The notes: a model not told the origin generated them from the letters alone. 64,000 bases of DNA from Gracilaria vermiculophylla (GCA_019155205.2 JAHNZQ020000227.1:1570689-1634688), one strand, 5' to 3'. Positions 34,164-45,400 are shown, counted from the first letter of the stretch. Made by a program: numbers and translations.

Positions 34164-35535
34164 AAACAGCATGAGAAGCGGTGAAGATGTACCGCATGGA
34201 GTTTCCAAATGAAGGAGTGTGTGGAGGGGAACGACGGCAAGCTTGTGGTAACTCGGAGTTGAGAGCGACACTTGCTTTTTAAGGATACCGTCAACTGGAA
34301 AGCTTTACTTGGCAGTGAGGGAAGACTACTTTTTGAAGCATATGACCAGGGGGCTTGGGTCTGTTTTGGATTGCTTTCTAGGTTCGTGCCATCCAAAGGG
34401 GGAATAGTTCGATCGACTAAAGAGCAGGCGTGTGGAGGAGCTGCCATTAGTGGGTGTGGAAGTAGAGGAGGAGGACGGGGCCGGAGAGGGAGAGGAGTGG
34501 GTGGAGTGAGAGAAGGGTTATGAACAGTGGTGGTATTTATTGGTTGGGGAGATGTGGCTTTGCCGTGGGGTCGCGGTAGAAGCGATTGAGGTAAAATTGA
34601 TGGAAGCGCCAGTGGAGACGTGGGGTGAAGGGAGGAGTGGCGTAGTTCAGACGGACAATGTGAACAGCGCCGAGGATGGAGGATGCAGGGATGAGTCCGA
34701 ACCATGGGGTGACATTATCGGGGTCGGATTGTATGGATATCTGAAAGGGATTAGTGGTGTGGTTGTGTTCATCGTCTGTTGCCCGTCTCAGGCTTATGTC
34801 TTTAAGAGTGAGGTCGACGCCGTCTTGAGGTGGGACTGCTTCAAAGAACTGGACGAAGGCAAACTCCTTTGGGTCTGGGTTAGGGGTGGTGGAGGAGTGA
34901 TATGTGAAGCGAAGGAGTGAGATGAGCTCGTTTGTTGGGGGTGAAGCGATGCTTGCAACACCTCTGGTGCCTTTGAACGGCGGGGATGGTGCGGGCGGAG
35001 AAGGAGCTGTGCAGGTAGCAGCAGGTGGGCATTATGTAGAGTGGGAGGGATAATTGGAACCCAGTGTGGTGGAAGGGGGTGTCGAGGAGCGTAAGACTGC
35101 AGTATGGCTCGCGGGGAAGGGGAAGGAATATCGTAATGCACGGGATGTAGAGTTGTGGGGTGGTCCGTGGAAATGGTGGGTTACCTGCGCGAGAAGTGAG
35201 AAAGTTAAACCAGATCGGCAGTGCCGGGAAACTGGGGCTACTACCTATTTGATTTTCAGTCGAGCTAGGCACCCTGAATACTAGGTGTGTAGTCCTGTTT
35301 TTCGAATGGCGGAAACTGTGGAAAGTGAAGTTGAATCCCCTTTATCTTTTCGGCCAGACAAAGATAATTGCAGTTGAGTGCTAGTTTTTCTTCCACAAAA
35401 AACTAACTATTTCGAATGCATGAAGATATTTTAGAAAATTTGCCTATCCAAAACTGAATACTTTCACCGGTTTTTTCGTCATTTCTGTACATTCTTTTTT
35501 GACCGGTAAACTAGCAGTCCCGTAACACAGACGAG
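34164..35535. other. Right flank of the insertion; unassigned
   Basis: Strongly purine-rich on the plus strand, with open frames at 34272-34523 and 34540-34920 that show no known motif. The last 100 bases contain short CCGGT-type inverted repeats near the insertion edge (about 35470-35515), possible remains of element ends. Confidence 0.3.
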
Positions 35536-35541
35536 CGAAAT

Positions 35542-38183
35542 CTTTCCAGAAAGTAAACTAAACCGAGAACTTCTCTGTCATTAGCGGTATAGTTCTGTTC
35601 AGCAGGACTCAGCTTCTTAGAGAAGAACTCAATCACGCGATCCATTCCACTTTAGTCCAGTTGAGTTAGCGTAGCGCCTACTGCATTTTCAGAAGCATCC
35701 ACATGACCACGAAAAGGCTTCTTCCAATTTGGTGAAACAAGTATTGGTGCTGTAGTTATCGATTCCTTAAGCTTTCCAAATGCTTCATCACAATCAGCAC
35801 TCCATTTTTGGATACCATAGCCTTTCTTGGTAAGATGTGTCAGAGGTGTAGCCAACTTGCTGAAGTCCTTTATAAATCGTCGAAAAAACTGAAGCAGTCA
35901 CATGAAACTTCTAACCTCCGTTAAGGTTTTCGGCTTTGGCCATGATCGAAGAACTTCTACCTTACTTGGATTTACCTGAAGTACTTTCTTGCCAACGATC
36001 ATTCCGAGGAAGTTAATCTCCTTTTTCAGGAACTCACATTTCTTACGTGATACATACAACTTATGGTCTTTCAGGCGCGAGAAAACAATATCGAGATGCT
36101 TAATATGAGACTCTTAATCTTTGCTGAATATCAGGAGATCATCCATATAGACAACCATAAATACGTCGACACAGTCGTAAAAGATACGATTCATGAGGGA
36201 TTGAAAAGTAGCCGGGGCATTACACAGTCCCATCGGCATGACTAGATACTCAAATTGACCGTATTTCGTGTTGAAGGCTGTCTTTTCATGGTCTTCAGGA
36301 AATACTCTGATCTGATGAAAACCCGTTTTCAGATCCACCTTTGAAAATACTTTCGCTTCTCCTTATAAATCAAACATCTCGTCTGATCTCGGTAGCGGAG
36401 CATTATTCCTTTTCGTTATACGGTTAAGAGCGCGATAATCGACAACACCTCTCAAACTCCCATTCTTTTCTTTAACGAAGAACAGTGGCGCGCCATATGG
36501 AGACTTGCATGGACTGATCTTTCCTTTCTTCAGAAGGTCTTCCACGTACTCCTTCGTAGCCTTGAGTTCTTTCGGGGACAACTGATACAAAGGCCAATGA
36601 GGCGGCTTAGTTCCTTTCTCAATCACGATCTCGTGATCAATAGGTCTCTTCGGGGGCAATCCCTTGGGCAATTTAGCTTGTAGTACCTCTTTATGCTTGT
36701 TCAATACTGATCTCAAACCTGCATGACTAGAGTTCAAGAGTTGCTCTTTGCTCTGCTCCTTGTCTTCATCCTTCTTCTCTTGTACAATGACTTGAAATAT
36801 CTGAACCTTATTATCTTTCGCAATTTTCTTCAACATTCTTCTGAACTTCCTGACACTCATATGCGTCACTTCCACATTTTTCTTAGTTGAATTCTTTTTC
36901 GAAGTAAATTTTTCTCAGTCAACCTTGTCAATGCGCTCTTGATAGTCAACCTGCGGATTGTTGGCAACATGCCATGGCATTCCTAGGATTACGTCATATT
37001 GGCAACTAGACACAAGCCAATTTGACCAGTACTTATGCTTTCCGAATGATATTGTTGCTCCTAAGATAACTTCAGATGAATTTTCGACAGAACCCAACTT
37101 CGAATGTCTTACTTCAGCATCGCACTTCTTCCACTTTAAGAACTTGTGATTGTTCTTGAAAAACTCATGCGATACGACATTGGTATTGCAACCATCATCT
37201 TTCAGCACTTTCACTTTCTTTCCACCAAGTGAACCTCTTAGTACTAAAAGATCTTCTATCGGTAGCTCACAGCTATTCGCCTCAGAATATGTCGTGTTGG
37301 TCTCCACTTCAGGACAATCAGCTTCTTTAACTTTAAGCTTGGTTTCCTCCAGAGCACTTTTCATCTGCTCAATAGTTTTCTCCAGGCCTTTCATCGCATT
37401 ATTTGTGGTCCAACCATAGTGCCTTTATTGATTTTCGGTGGACCTACTCGTTTCCCAAATCACTATCTTTCGATTCGGAACCTCTACCCTTGCGGGCATC
37501 CGTATTTGTGATCTCTGGTTTCCTGTTCTTCTTACCACATTTGTACGGTCTACATCCAACTTTGTGACACTTGAAACATGCATTTCTCATTAAGTATTTC
37601 TTTCGTTGCTCCATATTCTCGATTTTCATTGGCGTTGGATTAGAATCAGTGGCGTTCTGCTGGAACCCAAGCATTCCCGCGCCAAGTAGAGCAGAATCAA
37701 CATTGAGAGCAATTCTTGAGGCGTTATTCATAGTTTGAGCGCCTGACTTCTTATCTGCTGCTTCAATCCTTGACAGAAACGATCAACCTTTTCTCCTTCA
37801 TTAATATTCGGTATAGTCAAAACATTGTTCCTGAATTCAGATAGGTACGACGATACCGAAGTTCTTTGCGTAAGCTGGCGTAACTTGTTACTTGATCGCT
37901 AAACACTGTCGAATGGTATGAATTCTTGACCAATAGCCGCTTCAAAACCCTGCCAAGTATTCGGGGCGGTGTTAGAAGCAACTAAGATGTACCACCAGGC
38001 AGGAGCTGTTCCTGTCAGGAACGACGAGGCAAAAGAAATCTTGGTTTGATCATCGAGATTCATACCATTTCCGACTTGAATCAGAGAAAGGTATTGTTTC
38101 ACTTGAAACAGCCAAGTTCTAACAGCGAACTCATCTCGCCTTCCTTGAAAGGTACTGGGCTTATTCGGCTTTAGGGATGCCAT
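35542..38183 (-). pseudogene. Gag, protease and reverse transcriptase of element B
   Basis: Gag starts at 38183 (MASLKPNKPSTFQGRRDEF; GTAPAWWYILVAS). It is interrupted by TAG at 37899-37901 and a frameshift near 37.74 kb, and reaches a zinc knuckle CFKCHKVGCRPYKC in which the usual His is Cys. Protease has VLKDDGCNTNVVS (DDG for the usual D[ST]G) and YDVILGMPWH. Reverse transcriptase shows SPYGAPLFFVKEKNGS, GVVDYRALNRITKRN, VDLKTGFHQIRV, LVMPMGLCNAPATFQ and the intact catalytic VYMDDLLIFS, then the start of RNase H (HVDASENAVGATLTQLD). Stops are TAA at about 36363, 36114 and 35652 and TGA near 35898. It is cut by the insertion at 35541. Confidence 0.92.
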
Positions 38184-38684
38184 TGTAGTGAATCCGACCT
38201 TCGATCACTTGATCCTTTTCGCCTTCCTCGAGTTTTCTCTACGCAGTAATCCTTTTCCGTAACAATCACGGCCGACTGCTCTCCACAAGCTTCTGCTTGG
38301 CAAAGACCGGCTCAATCTAGTTGAGGTGAAGATTAGGTAGTCTCGTTGATACCTGTACGCCCTGTGTGTTCCTCTCTTTCAAGGAAGGGACTAAAGCCAA
38401 AGGGATGCCTTCTCGTTGCTGGCTGGGCAACCCACACAGTCTAATTGAGCTCTTGAGGTGGGAGCTTGCGCTCGAGCGCAAACCGAACTTGTGAGCCCGA
38501 AAATGGGCACCGCAGTGACACCAAATTCGCCCTGCCCGACTAGCAGTCGTTAAGGCAGAAAAAGTTATAGGCGACACTCGTAGAGCGACTTTATGTTTTG
38601 GATTTCTCCTCCTACCTGAAGGTGGAGTTGCCAGTGACTTTTCGCTTTGGAATTACCGTCCGAGGACGCACCAGGAAGCTTTAG

Positions 38685-38697
38685 CGCGATGCTACCA
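38685..38697 (-). promoter_or_regulatory. Primer-binding site of element B
   Basis: Two bases inside the 5' LTR the minus strand reads TGGTAGCATCGCG. The TGG pairs with the CCA end of a tRNA, as expected for tRNA-primed minus-strand synthesis. I cannot identify the tRNA. Confidence 0.8.
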
Positions 38698-38699
38698 GT

Positions 38700-38955
38700 T
38701 GAAACGGACGTTTAAGCCGTGTACGAGTCGACGGAACGTTTTCTCCACCGTCCCCTCCCCCGGTCGATTGGCGATGTCGAGCACAGACATCGGCCTTTTT
38801 CAATGTTCGGAATAGCTTCCACTTAAAAGTACAACGCATTAATTGGCATTCCAGACGGATCTAAAATATTCTAGCCAATAAAATTGCACTAAATGTACTT
38901 CGCTGCGGTGCCGGAAACATCCATGCCAGCACCGTAGCGCTGCATCTATGTTACA
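38700..38955 (-). repeat. 5' LTR of element B
   Basis: A 256-bp TG...CA repeat matching 28084-28339, followed by the ATAAA target duplication (38956-38960). Confidence 0.95.
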
Positions 38956-39672
38956 ATAAATATCTCAATAAAAGTCTGCTGTTGAGCTTTAAAAGTGTAG
39001 TGCTTCTCTTCTGTCACCATACAGAAGAAAGCCAATTCATTTTCTAGCCCATGTCCCTATGGAACAAAACTGAATTTGCTATGTATCCGAAAACGGCTTC
39101 AAAACAGAAATTAGAAAATAATAAGGACTCTGAAATCTTTATTTGACACAAACTTCATATTTGTAAAGGAAGAAAGTCTGCTTGAAAAACAATAAAGTAC
39201 TAAAAAAAGAGAAAAAAAATGTATGTATGGAATATAATAAAACACGAAAGTTGGTCCAACAGGAATGAAACAGAAGCTTTGAAAAAGGCATACGATTGGG
39301 TTGTGAAAAATGGGAGTTTATGGGTTTCCTGATATTCAAAAATATAGTAGATTAAAGTATGGTTTTCTTTAACTTTCACTACAACCGGCTTTTTGCTTGA
39401 AAACATGATACGAATGTTTTACCGATAAATCTAGAAATCCTAAAGGTGTATGTTAGAATGGTGGATTGAAAAACAGTTATAAACAAAATGATAATAACAT
39501 ATTTATTAAAGTTTAATTTTTATTGTGCGAGCTGTGCATGCCATGTGTAGTGCAATGCCAAAGGCGGGAAAACACCACGAAGACGTTCGGAATCTTCCCC
39601 TTCTAGGGTAGCAAAGCCAACAGAGCCACTCTGGGCGTGCCACGGCGAAGCCGATTTGTAAGATCGAGGGCA

Positions 39673-39772
39673 NNNNNNNNNNNNNNNNNNNNNNNNNNNN
39701 NNNNNNNNNNNNNNNNNNNNNNNNNNNNNNNNNNNNNNNNNNNNNNNNNNNNNNNNNNNNNNNNNNNNNNNN
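39673..39772. other. Assembly gap (100 N)
   Basis: Exactly 100 N, a scaffold join. A Tc1-type end sequence starts immediately to its right (CATATGTTTTTGAAACG), so the join is in or next to a repeat. Confidence 0.99.
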
Positions 39773-39876
39773 CATATGTTTTTGAAACGTTTTTTTGACT
39801 TTAATTTTTTCTGAAACCTATTTTTGTAGGCGTACAGTATACATTTGTTCGTTTTTTTGAGATTTCACAGCATGTC

Positions 39877-39899
39877 GTATGTTTTTGAAACAGTCTGTA
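39877..39899. repeat. Tc1-type terminal repeat remnant
   Basis: GTATGTTTTTGAAACAGTC followed by TGTA is the reverse complement of the TACAGACTGTTTCAAAAACATAC-type end seen at 6111 and 63558. A second copy, CATATGTTTTTGAAACG, starts at 39773. They probably belong to a deleted non-autonomous element. Confidence 0.6.
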
Positions 39900-41042
39900 T
39901 ATGGCAGTGACGAACGCGCCCATTAAATGGTACTTTTTGCACGACATGCGCTCGCCTGTGTTTTTGGATGCACCCAGTCTTGAACATGATTCATTCGGGT
40001 TCACTGCCTGACGTACTTTTTCGTGTGTATTATCAAGATTCAACAAAGGCGGCTGAGGCTGTGGTCTGTTTTGACTACAAGAGCGATGAAAATTGTCCAT
40101 AAATTTTCGACTCGTGTGTTATTTTGGCGGCTGTATCGCAATTGTTTTGCATTGTGTGTGTTGATCCTATTTTGTAAACCATTAATGATGTGACTTGAAC
40201 TGTATGTATTGACTTTCAAAGATTGAACTCGTTTCTACTTTACGAGCTTCTCTGAGAAAGTTGCGTTGAGTGTGAAATTTATGCATTTAAGCTGATTCCC
40301 TGACTAATAATCATTAAATTTATGAAAATAATCCATCACAAAAACACCCCAGATGCTGACAGTTGATGTCGTGAGGCACATTCCGAGACTGATATAAGTA
40401 AAGTGAGTGCGCATGAGAACCCAGACAGCGTGATGTCAAATTGGATGCATTTACCCTTCGTACCTTTGGTATTTTAATTCAATGGGGCATTAATGGGCGT
40501 TCTGTACCACTTTGAGGACTTTCTAAACCCAATATTTTGGTGACAGGTGTAGTAGCGGTTTTGTTTCTTAATAGGGTTGCAAGGTGGGTACAGATCTATG
40601 CCAATGCGAGTGCATGCGATTGCCAAATTGGTCGCTCTTGTTTATAAGTTAACGCTTTTCTGTCCATGTGTAGAAGGGCCTCTTCGTTGCGTCCAAAGTC
40701 ATCTTTTTCGCAAGCTGTGATTGGGCGGTGTGAGTGAGAACGGAGGCACACACCATGGACAACGCCATATACGATTGTAGTGGTGTAAGAAGCCATCAAA
40801 GGCCTGCTTGGCAACAATGCGCACTTATTATCATTCGAATATCTTCTGGTTGGCGTTCGTGTTCGTCGCTCAACTTGCACACGTTGCGTAAGTGAAATAC
40901 AGCGCGAAGGCCTTAAACCGACGATGAGCCACCTTGGGTACACGCTGCGGCTCAAGCGCTGGTCCCGTATCCTTCGAAGGACTGCTAGCACCAAAAGTAA
41001 GAGCCCGCTTCAGCGTCAACTGCACCTCACGCCCAAGAAAAC

Positions 41043-41606
41043 ATGACCAAAGCCCCGCCGAACATGACGCCGCCTCAGGGTTATGAAGCGCATGGCACAG
41101 CACCGTCGGCGCCGCCCTTTCACCCTGATGAGCCACAGGGTTCTTTTTACCCTCCTCCTCCCCCCCCGCCGCCACATCAAGGAACTGTACCGCACCCGAA
41201 AAAACCGGAGCCTGTCGCGGAGACGACCGCCCCGAGCCCGTCAGCTCAGAACCCTTCACAACCCGCATACCACGCACCGCCACCGTCAAATCTCGGTCAC
41301 AAGCCCGTCGTAATGTCCTGCTCGCAGTGCAACCATCGTGGACCGACGACGGTGTCGTCGGACAATTGCACCGCTGTCAACTGGATTTGTACGTAAATCG
41401 TCTTCTTGTTAGCCATTGTTTCACACACCCTTGGCGCGTTACTGACTTTTGCGCCTTGCTCGTCACTTGTACCTTTTCTCTTGCCGCTCAACTCAGTTAC
41501 TCTATTTTGCTGCTTATGTTGTTTTTTCTGTGTGCCGGCCACCGCTAAGCACACGCACACGTGCTCCAAATGTGGCGGCTTCATGGGCTCCAACAATATG
41601 GTCTAA
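41043..41606 (+). CDS. LITAF-domain membrane-associated zinc protein
   Basis: Two exons: 41043-41388 and 41497-41606. The 108-bp intron (41389-41496) has donor GTACGT and acceptor CTCAG, in phase 1. The spliced protein has 151 residues. A Pro-rich N-terminus containing a poly-Pro run and PSAPP-like motifs leads into the LITAF (SIMPLE) domain: CSQCNHRGPT, a Trp, a hydrophobic Cys-rich stretch LFCCLCCFFCVP, and HTHTCSKCGGFMG. LITAF domains bind one zinc through paired CxxC knuckles and insert a hydrophobic segment into late endosomal or plasma membrane from the cytosolic side; PSAP/PPxY motifs recruit ESCRT or Nedd4-like proteins. Only splicing restores the second knuckle, which supports the intron. 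Stop is TAA. Confidence 0.9.
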
Positions 41607-44009
41607 AGGGCGTTGCTATGTTGCGCCTTCCCCGTCCGCCTTCGCCATAGGCTACAGATCTTTACAAAACACTTTTCTCGAATGCGTCGATGGCCATTTC
41701 CGATTACACAATTTTCATTGCAAGTAATCAAGAAAAGAAAGATTTTGGCCACAGGAAGGGCCACAGGAAGATGCGTATCCGAAATTCTTATGATGACCGT
41801 GAGTCCTTTGCATGCAATCTCGCAACATTGTAAGACAATCACTATCAGACGCATACACAATGTCATCGGTTCCGACCCTTGAACGCATCTTTGATTGTTG
41901 TGAAGCCCAAACGTTTCATGTTTCGAAATGAACTTCACGTTGTACGGTTTTAGAGCTCTAGTGAAGTCATGTAGGATTGCTGAATCCTAAATAATTTCGC
42001 AAAACGCTCTAAATATTTGCCGAGACTGCTGGCTTTTACGTACAATCTTTTTTTTTCATATTAATAAAACGCAGTATTAATTCCCAAACATCGGTTCTAA
42101 CGTGTACATGAAAGGTACAAAACTTTTAACAAAAGAAAGGCAATATTTCATCCGGGCGGTTAGACTCTATGTAGCTAACTAGCTTGCTAGTACATTTGTG
42201 CGAGCGAAAACATTTGCGAAAAAAACATATGTGCGCACAAAATTGTTTGTGGTACCAAAAATATCAAAGTTGTAAAAATACTGTTTTAATGAAATAATGA
42301 CTTATCTTATTCGCAAATGTTCCGTAAGTGCGCAGAAATTCTCCCCTTCTTGTACTTGTACAATACCATAATTTGGGTATCCCTTCACAAATTATACTAC
42401 GTTTAACATACCTCGGCACGGAACTTGGAACGAGAATTAGAGTACTTTTTACATCAACAAATTCGGCAACTGTATTGGCGAGAAAAGCAGTGGCGAGAAA
42501 CAAAAAATCAATAAAAGTAGTAATTATCTTTCACTTTTGGAAGGAGAAAAATAAGACAATCTAAATTTTAATAGTTTCACATTACTGTATGGATCCATTC
42601 TGAAACTCTTACAGTGATGAAGTTTCTTCAGCAAAAGCTTTTTGTTATTTAGAAGTTAAAAATTATGAATCATTGCCTTACGAAAAATAGAAAATAGACC
42701 ACGAAAAACATATGATATTTACAGATAAAGTTCTTCATGGGTATAGAATTCGATAATAATGCATACTGTTCTGAGAAATTGATATAAAATTTGATGAGAT
42801 ATATCCATTGAAATGGATGATAGAATTGTTCTTCTCATTTCGAAAGTTGGATGCCATACAACCCATGTAAATTATTTGTATGCTAATCATTTTTCAACAA
42901 ATTTGTCAAAATAATATAAAATATTGTGGTGGAGAATATTTAAAAGACATAACGGCAGAATTTCATATTTGTATCAATGAATTGATTATCGGCACCCACT
43001 CTATAATGTTTTGGTTATATTGATCAAAAAAGAAGTATTTAGAATTTAAGTAAAGGCTTGAAACGAATGTAACATGTTCTGAGAAAGTAAGACTTTTTGC
43101 GCGTTTTGGCCTTTCTTAACCTTTCTTAACCCATATTTAGAAAAATACTGCTGTCGGACTTGATAAACTGTTTGTTGTAAATGAGTTACACATTATTCCA
43201 CAGATTTTAAATATGGGATTTTCCCGGTAATCATTCACTACAATATTATGATAAATAAACCGGATTTTAGTGGTCTTAACTTTGGGAACTGGGCTTTGGT
43301 AGCACTACAGAGCATCGTAGGCAATAATTTGAATTTTTCTGTGCAAGTATGTAGAAAGTTTATTTGACGTCCTACTTTATATTTTCGTCTAGTAACTTTT
43401 CACTGGCTCGTTTTTTTCTTTCGTTCGCTGTCTCAGCAACATCACCGCCCACACCGCAATTTTGCTGAGCGGGGGCGTGTCTCTCCCGGATCTAATCAAG
43501 TCTTTCTTTTTATCTTCTCCGCTTCCCGTTCAAGATAAGCTGCGCTCACCGGCGTTGGAAACGACAAGTTCGAAGCCGACATCTCACCCATCGACCACAG
43601 GCCTAATTGCACAACACGCAACTGGAACCGAAGCGTTGCCAACCAATAAATTTTTTTTTTGAAGTTTTCGTTCGCAAATGCCAGCTTAATGTCTTCAAGA
43701 GTGACGATGTGATGTGCTCCAGTTTGTGAACTTTTAAAAACCTGGTATATATGTATTTTGTTGATTACTTTAGAGAAAACGTTCAAATACCATTACTGGC
43801 CCTCGAACATTTTGATGATTTAAACATATTTTGCCGAGCCGATCACGTTAGGCTTGTACGCTAATATTCGAGCACGGATGGATGGAGCGACAAAGACGAG
43901 GGGCTGCATCCAGTTCAAGAAAACGGCACACATTGCGGCCGGCAGCGTGCACAGCGTCCGGGCGCGGATTGCCACGGAGCGGTGATGGAAAAGCGGTGAC
44001 TGCCAGGCG
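41607..44009. other. AT-rich intergenic region, no gene seen
   Basis: 2.4 kb with frequent stops in all frames and long A/T runs (about 42.0-43.4 kb). No transposon motif, RNA gene or splice-supported exon recognised. Confidence 0.45.
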
Positions 44010-44423
44010 TTATCGCGTCCACTGTGGCTCGTTTCTGCGGCCCGAGGAGGCGGAGGCCCGGGCGCCGCCGGACGCGCCGCCGGCGCCGCCACCCTTCCTT
44101 GCTGCCGACGAGCGCGAGCGCCCGCCACCGGTGCGACGCGTGCGCGAGCGCTGTTGCGCCTGCTGCCTGGCGGCGCGCTCGTCGTCCAGGATGGACAGCA
44201 CGAGCTCCGGGACGCGGATGTACTTGACGGTGTTGCCACGGATTAGCACCGAGGGAAGGCTCCAGAACGTGGCGCCGTCACTGGAGGTGCGGATGGCGTC
44301 CACCAGGGTGAGGTTCATCCAAATATCCATGTTGCGAAGCTTTGCGTTATATGTCTCGCCGTTTTTCAACTCGATGAGAATAGGACAGCCGGTGGCGGAC
44401 TTCAGCAGGGAGAGGGGAAGCAT
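44010..44423 (-). CDS. LSM4: U6 snRNA-associated Sm-like protein LSm4
   Basis: The 137-residue protein starts MLPLSLLKSA, the standard LSm4 start, so ATG 44423 was chosen over upstream alternatives. Sm1 motif: ILIELKNGETYNAKLRNMD and WMNLTL. Sm2 motif: LIRGNTVKYIRVP. A basic Arg/Gly/Ser-rich tail follows, as in other LSm4 proteins. LSm4 is part of the heptameric rings LSm2-8 (U6 snRNP, nuclear splicing) and LSm1-7 (cytoplasmic mRNA decay); the RG-rich tail aids P-body assembly in other organisms. No intron is needed. Stop is TAA. It lies in a tight gene block with the next minus-strand gene 200 bp upstream. Confidence 0.95.
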   Translation of the reverse strand: MLPLSLLKSATGCPILIELKNGETYNAKLRNMDIWMNLTLVDAIRTSSDGATFWSLPSVLIRGNTVKYIRVPELVLSILDDERAARQQAQQRSRTRRTGGGRSRSSAARKGGGAGGASGGARASASSGRRNEPQWTR

Positions 44424-44620
44424 GCTGGCGGCGTGGGTGAGGGACGGGCTGCGAGCGTTCCGCGTCGGGAGTCCGGGGCTCAAAGGATGGCAGGGGCAAC
44501 CGGCGCGGCGGTAGCACGACTGCTGGCAAAAAATAATTTAATACAAAAAGAAAACGGCAGTCAGGGCGTCAAAATTTGTCGCTCACAGCCGCGAAGCCGG
44601 TGGCGCCAGGGGCGCGCGGT

Positions 44621-44983
44621 TCATCGCGGGTTCACGTCGATGTTGCCCGTTGCGACTCCGATGGCGAAGCCGAGCAGCGGCACCAGGAACGTGAGGACGC
44701 CAGTGATGAGCCAGATGTCTACCGACCCCTTCGTGACGCCGCGAGTGTACGTAAACGAGGTGTCGCGGTCCAGGTACTCGGTCTGTCGCCTGAACTTGAC
44801 GAGCGGCTCCGACTCGCTGAGCTTCTGCCGCGTCAGTTCTGCGGCGGAGGGCTGCTGTTGCGCACTGCGGGTGGCGGGCTCGCACATTTTGGTGGCGCGG
44901 CGCGCGCAGAGCGACGGTGGAGCGAGCGGCGTGTGCAGCGGGACGGGCGTGACCGTGAGGAATGCGGCGGTACGGAAGCTCAT
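44621..44983 (-). CDS. Small single-pass membrane protein, probably plastid-targeted
   Basis: 120 residues. The N-terminus (about 1-35) is rich in Ser, Thr, Pro, Ala and Arg with almost no acidic residues, like a plastid transit peptide. The middle is polar (about 40-85), with KFRRQTEYLDRDTSFTYTRG. One transmembrane helix (about 92-112; WLITGVLTFLVPLLGFAIG) is followed by a short tail TGNIDVNPR. Length and layout resemble nuclear-encoded small thylakoid proteins, but I cannot assign a family. It lies between LSM4 and DENR, with its start 417 bp from the DENR start on the other strand, so it may share a divergent promoter with DENR. Stop is TGA. Confidence 0.65.
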   Translation of the reverse strand: MSFRTAAFLTVTPVPLHTPLAPPSLCARRATKMCEPATRSAQQQPSAAELTRQKLSESEPLVKFRRQTEYLDRDTSFTYTRGVTKGSVDIWLITGVLTFLVPLLGFAIGVATGNIDVNPR

Positions 44984-45400
44984 GTTTCCAGGCGGTGCAG
45001 GGACGGGGGGGTCTGTGTCGTAATGAGGCGGAATGTAGCGGAATGTTGCGGCACGTGTCTACACCACTGGGTAACCCGCGAAGGGGATCCGGGCCTTTTG
45101 TAGTGGGGACGGAGGACGCAGACAGGGCGCGTCAACCGCAGCGGAGTGCCATAGCGGAAGGGGGATGCGCAGCACCACAAGCTCTGGCGCATGTCGTCAG
45201 CGTCGAGCGGCGCGCGCATCACGGACACGTTGATCGCGTGGCCACGAAGCGGCGGCGGCGTCCTGTCGCCGCGTGGCGGCGCCACGCCCCCAACGCCGCG
45301 CGCCGAGCGCCGCCTACGCCCTCCCTTACGCTCGCTTGACCAAGCCGACGGTTGCGGGGACGTCGCCAGACACACGCCACCTCCAGCAAGCGCCCCCGCC

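Larger units (their letters stand above)
30137..35535. mobile_element. 5.4-kb insertion carrying captured host gene fragments
   Basis: The hexamer CGAAAT stands on both sides (30131-30136 and 35536-35541). On the minus strand, joining the sequence before and after with one ATTTCG restores a perfect RNase H reading through FLERFREHRRCYLEGSSFE, so the insert entered an intact element B by a staggered cut. Its ends, GCTAGATCACCC and (reverse complement of the other) CTCGTCTGTGTT, are not obvious terminal repeats, though both have CTGCTAG 12-26 bases in. No transposase or integrase of its own is visible. Inside lie the 5' halves of a PP4R3 gene (minus) and a MAP kinase gene (plus), head to head. 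A 6-bp duplication fits integrase-type elements such as Mavericks or LTR elements, but the class is unresolved. Confidence 0.85.
28084..38955 (-). mobile_element. Ty3/gypsy chromovirus (element B) interrupted by a 5.4-kb insertion
   Basis: The direct repeats 28084-28339 and 38700-38955 are both 256 bp, start TGAAACGG and end GTTACA. The 5-bp ATAAA lies immediately outside both (28079-28083 and 38956-38960), a perfect target-site duplication. Next to the 5' LTR, two bases in, the minus strand reads TGGTAGCATCGCG (primer-binding site). A purine tract AGAAGGGGGAGG lies just before the 3' LTR. Order on the minus strand is gag, zinc knuckle, protease, reverse transcriptase, RNase H, integrase, chromodomain. 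Removing the insertion (30137-35535) and one copy of its 6-bp duplication leaves about 5.5 kb, normal for a chromovirus. By eye the LTRs differ at about 18 of 256 positions. Confidence 0.95.
38961..41042. other. AT-rich spacer with scaffold gap; no recognised gene
   Basis: Open frames (40596-40994 and 39801-40100, both minus) lack family motifs. A Tc1-like end lies at 39877-39899. The last 200 bp should hold the promoter of the LITAF gene. Confidence 0.4.

Noticed and set aside
30137..35535. Helitron as the gene-capturing insert
   Set aside because: Helitrons insert between A and T without duplication and end in CTRR with a hairpin; here there is a 6-bp duplication and no such end.
28084..38955. 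Two separate truncated gypsy elements at 28-30 and 35.5-39 kb
   Set aside because: Matching 256-bp LTRs, the ATAAA duplication and the restored frame across the CGAAAT hexamers show one element split by an insertion.
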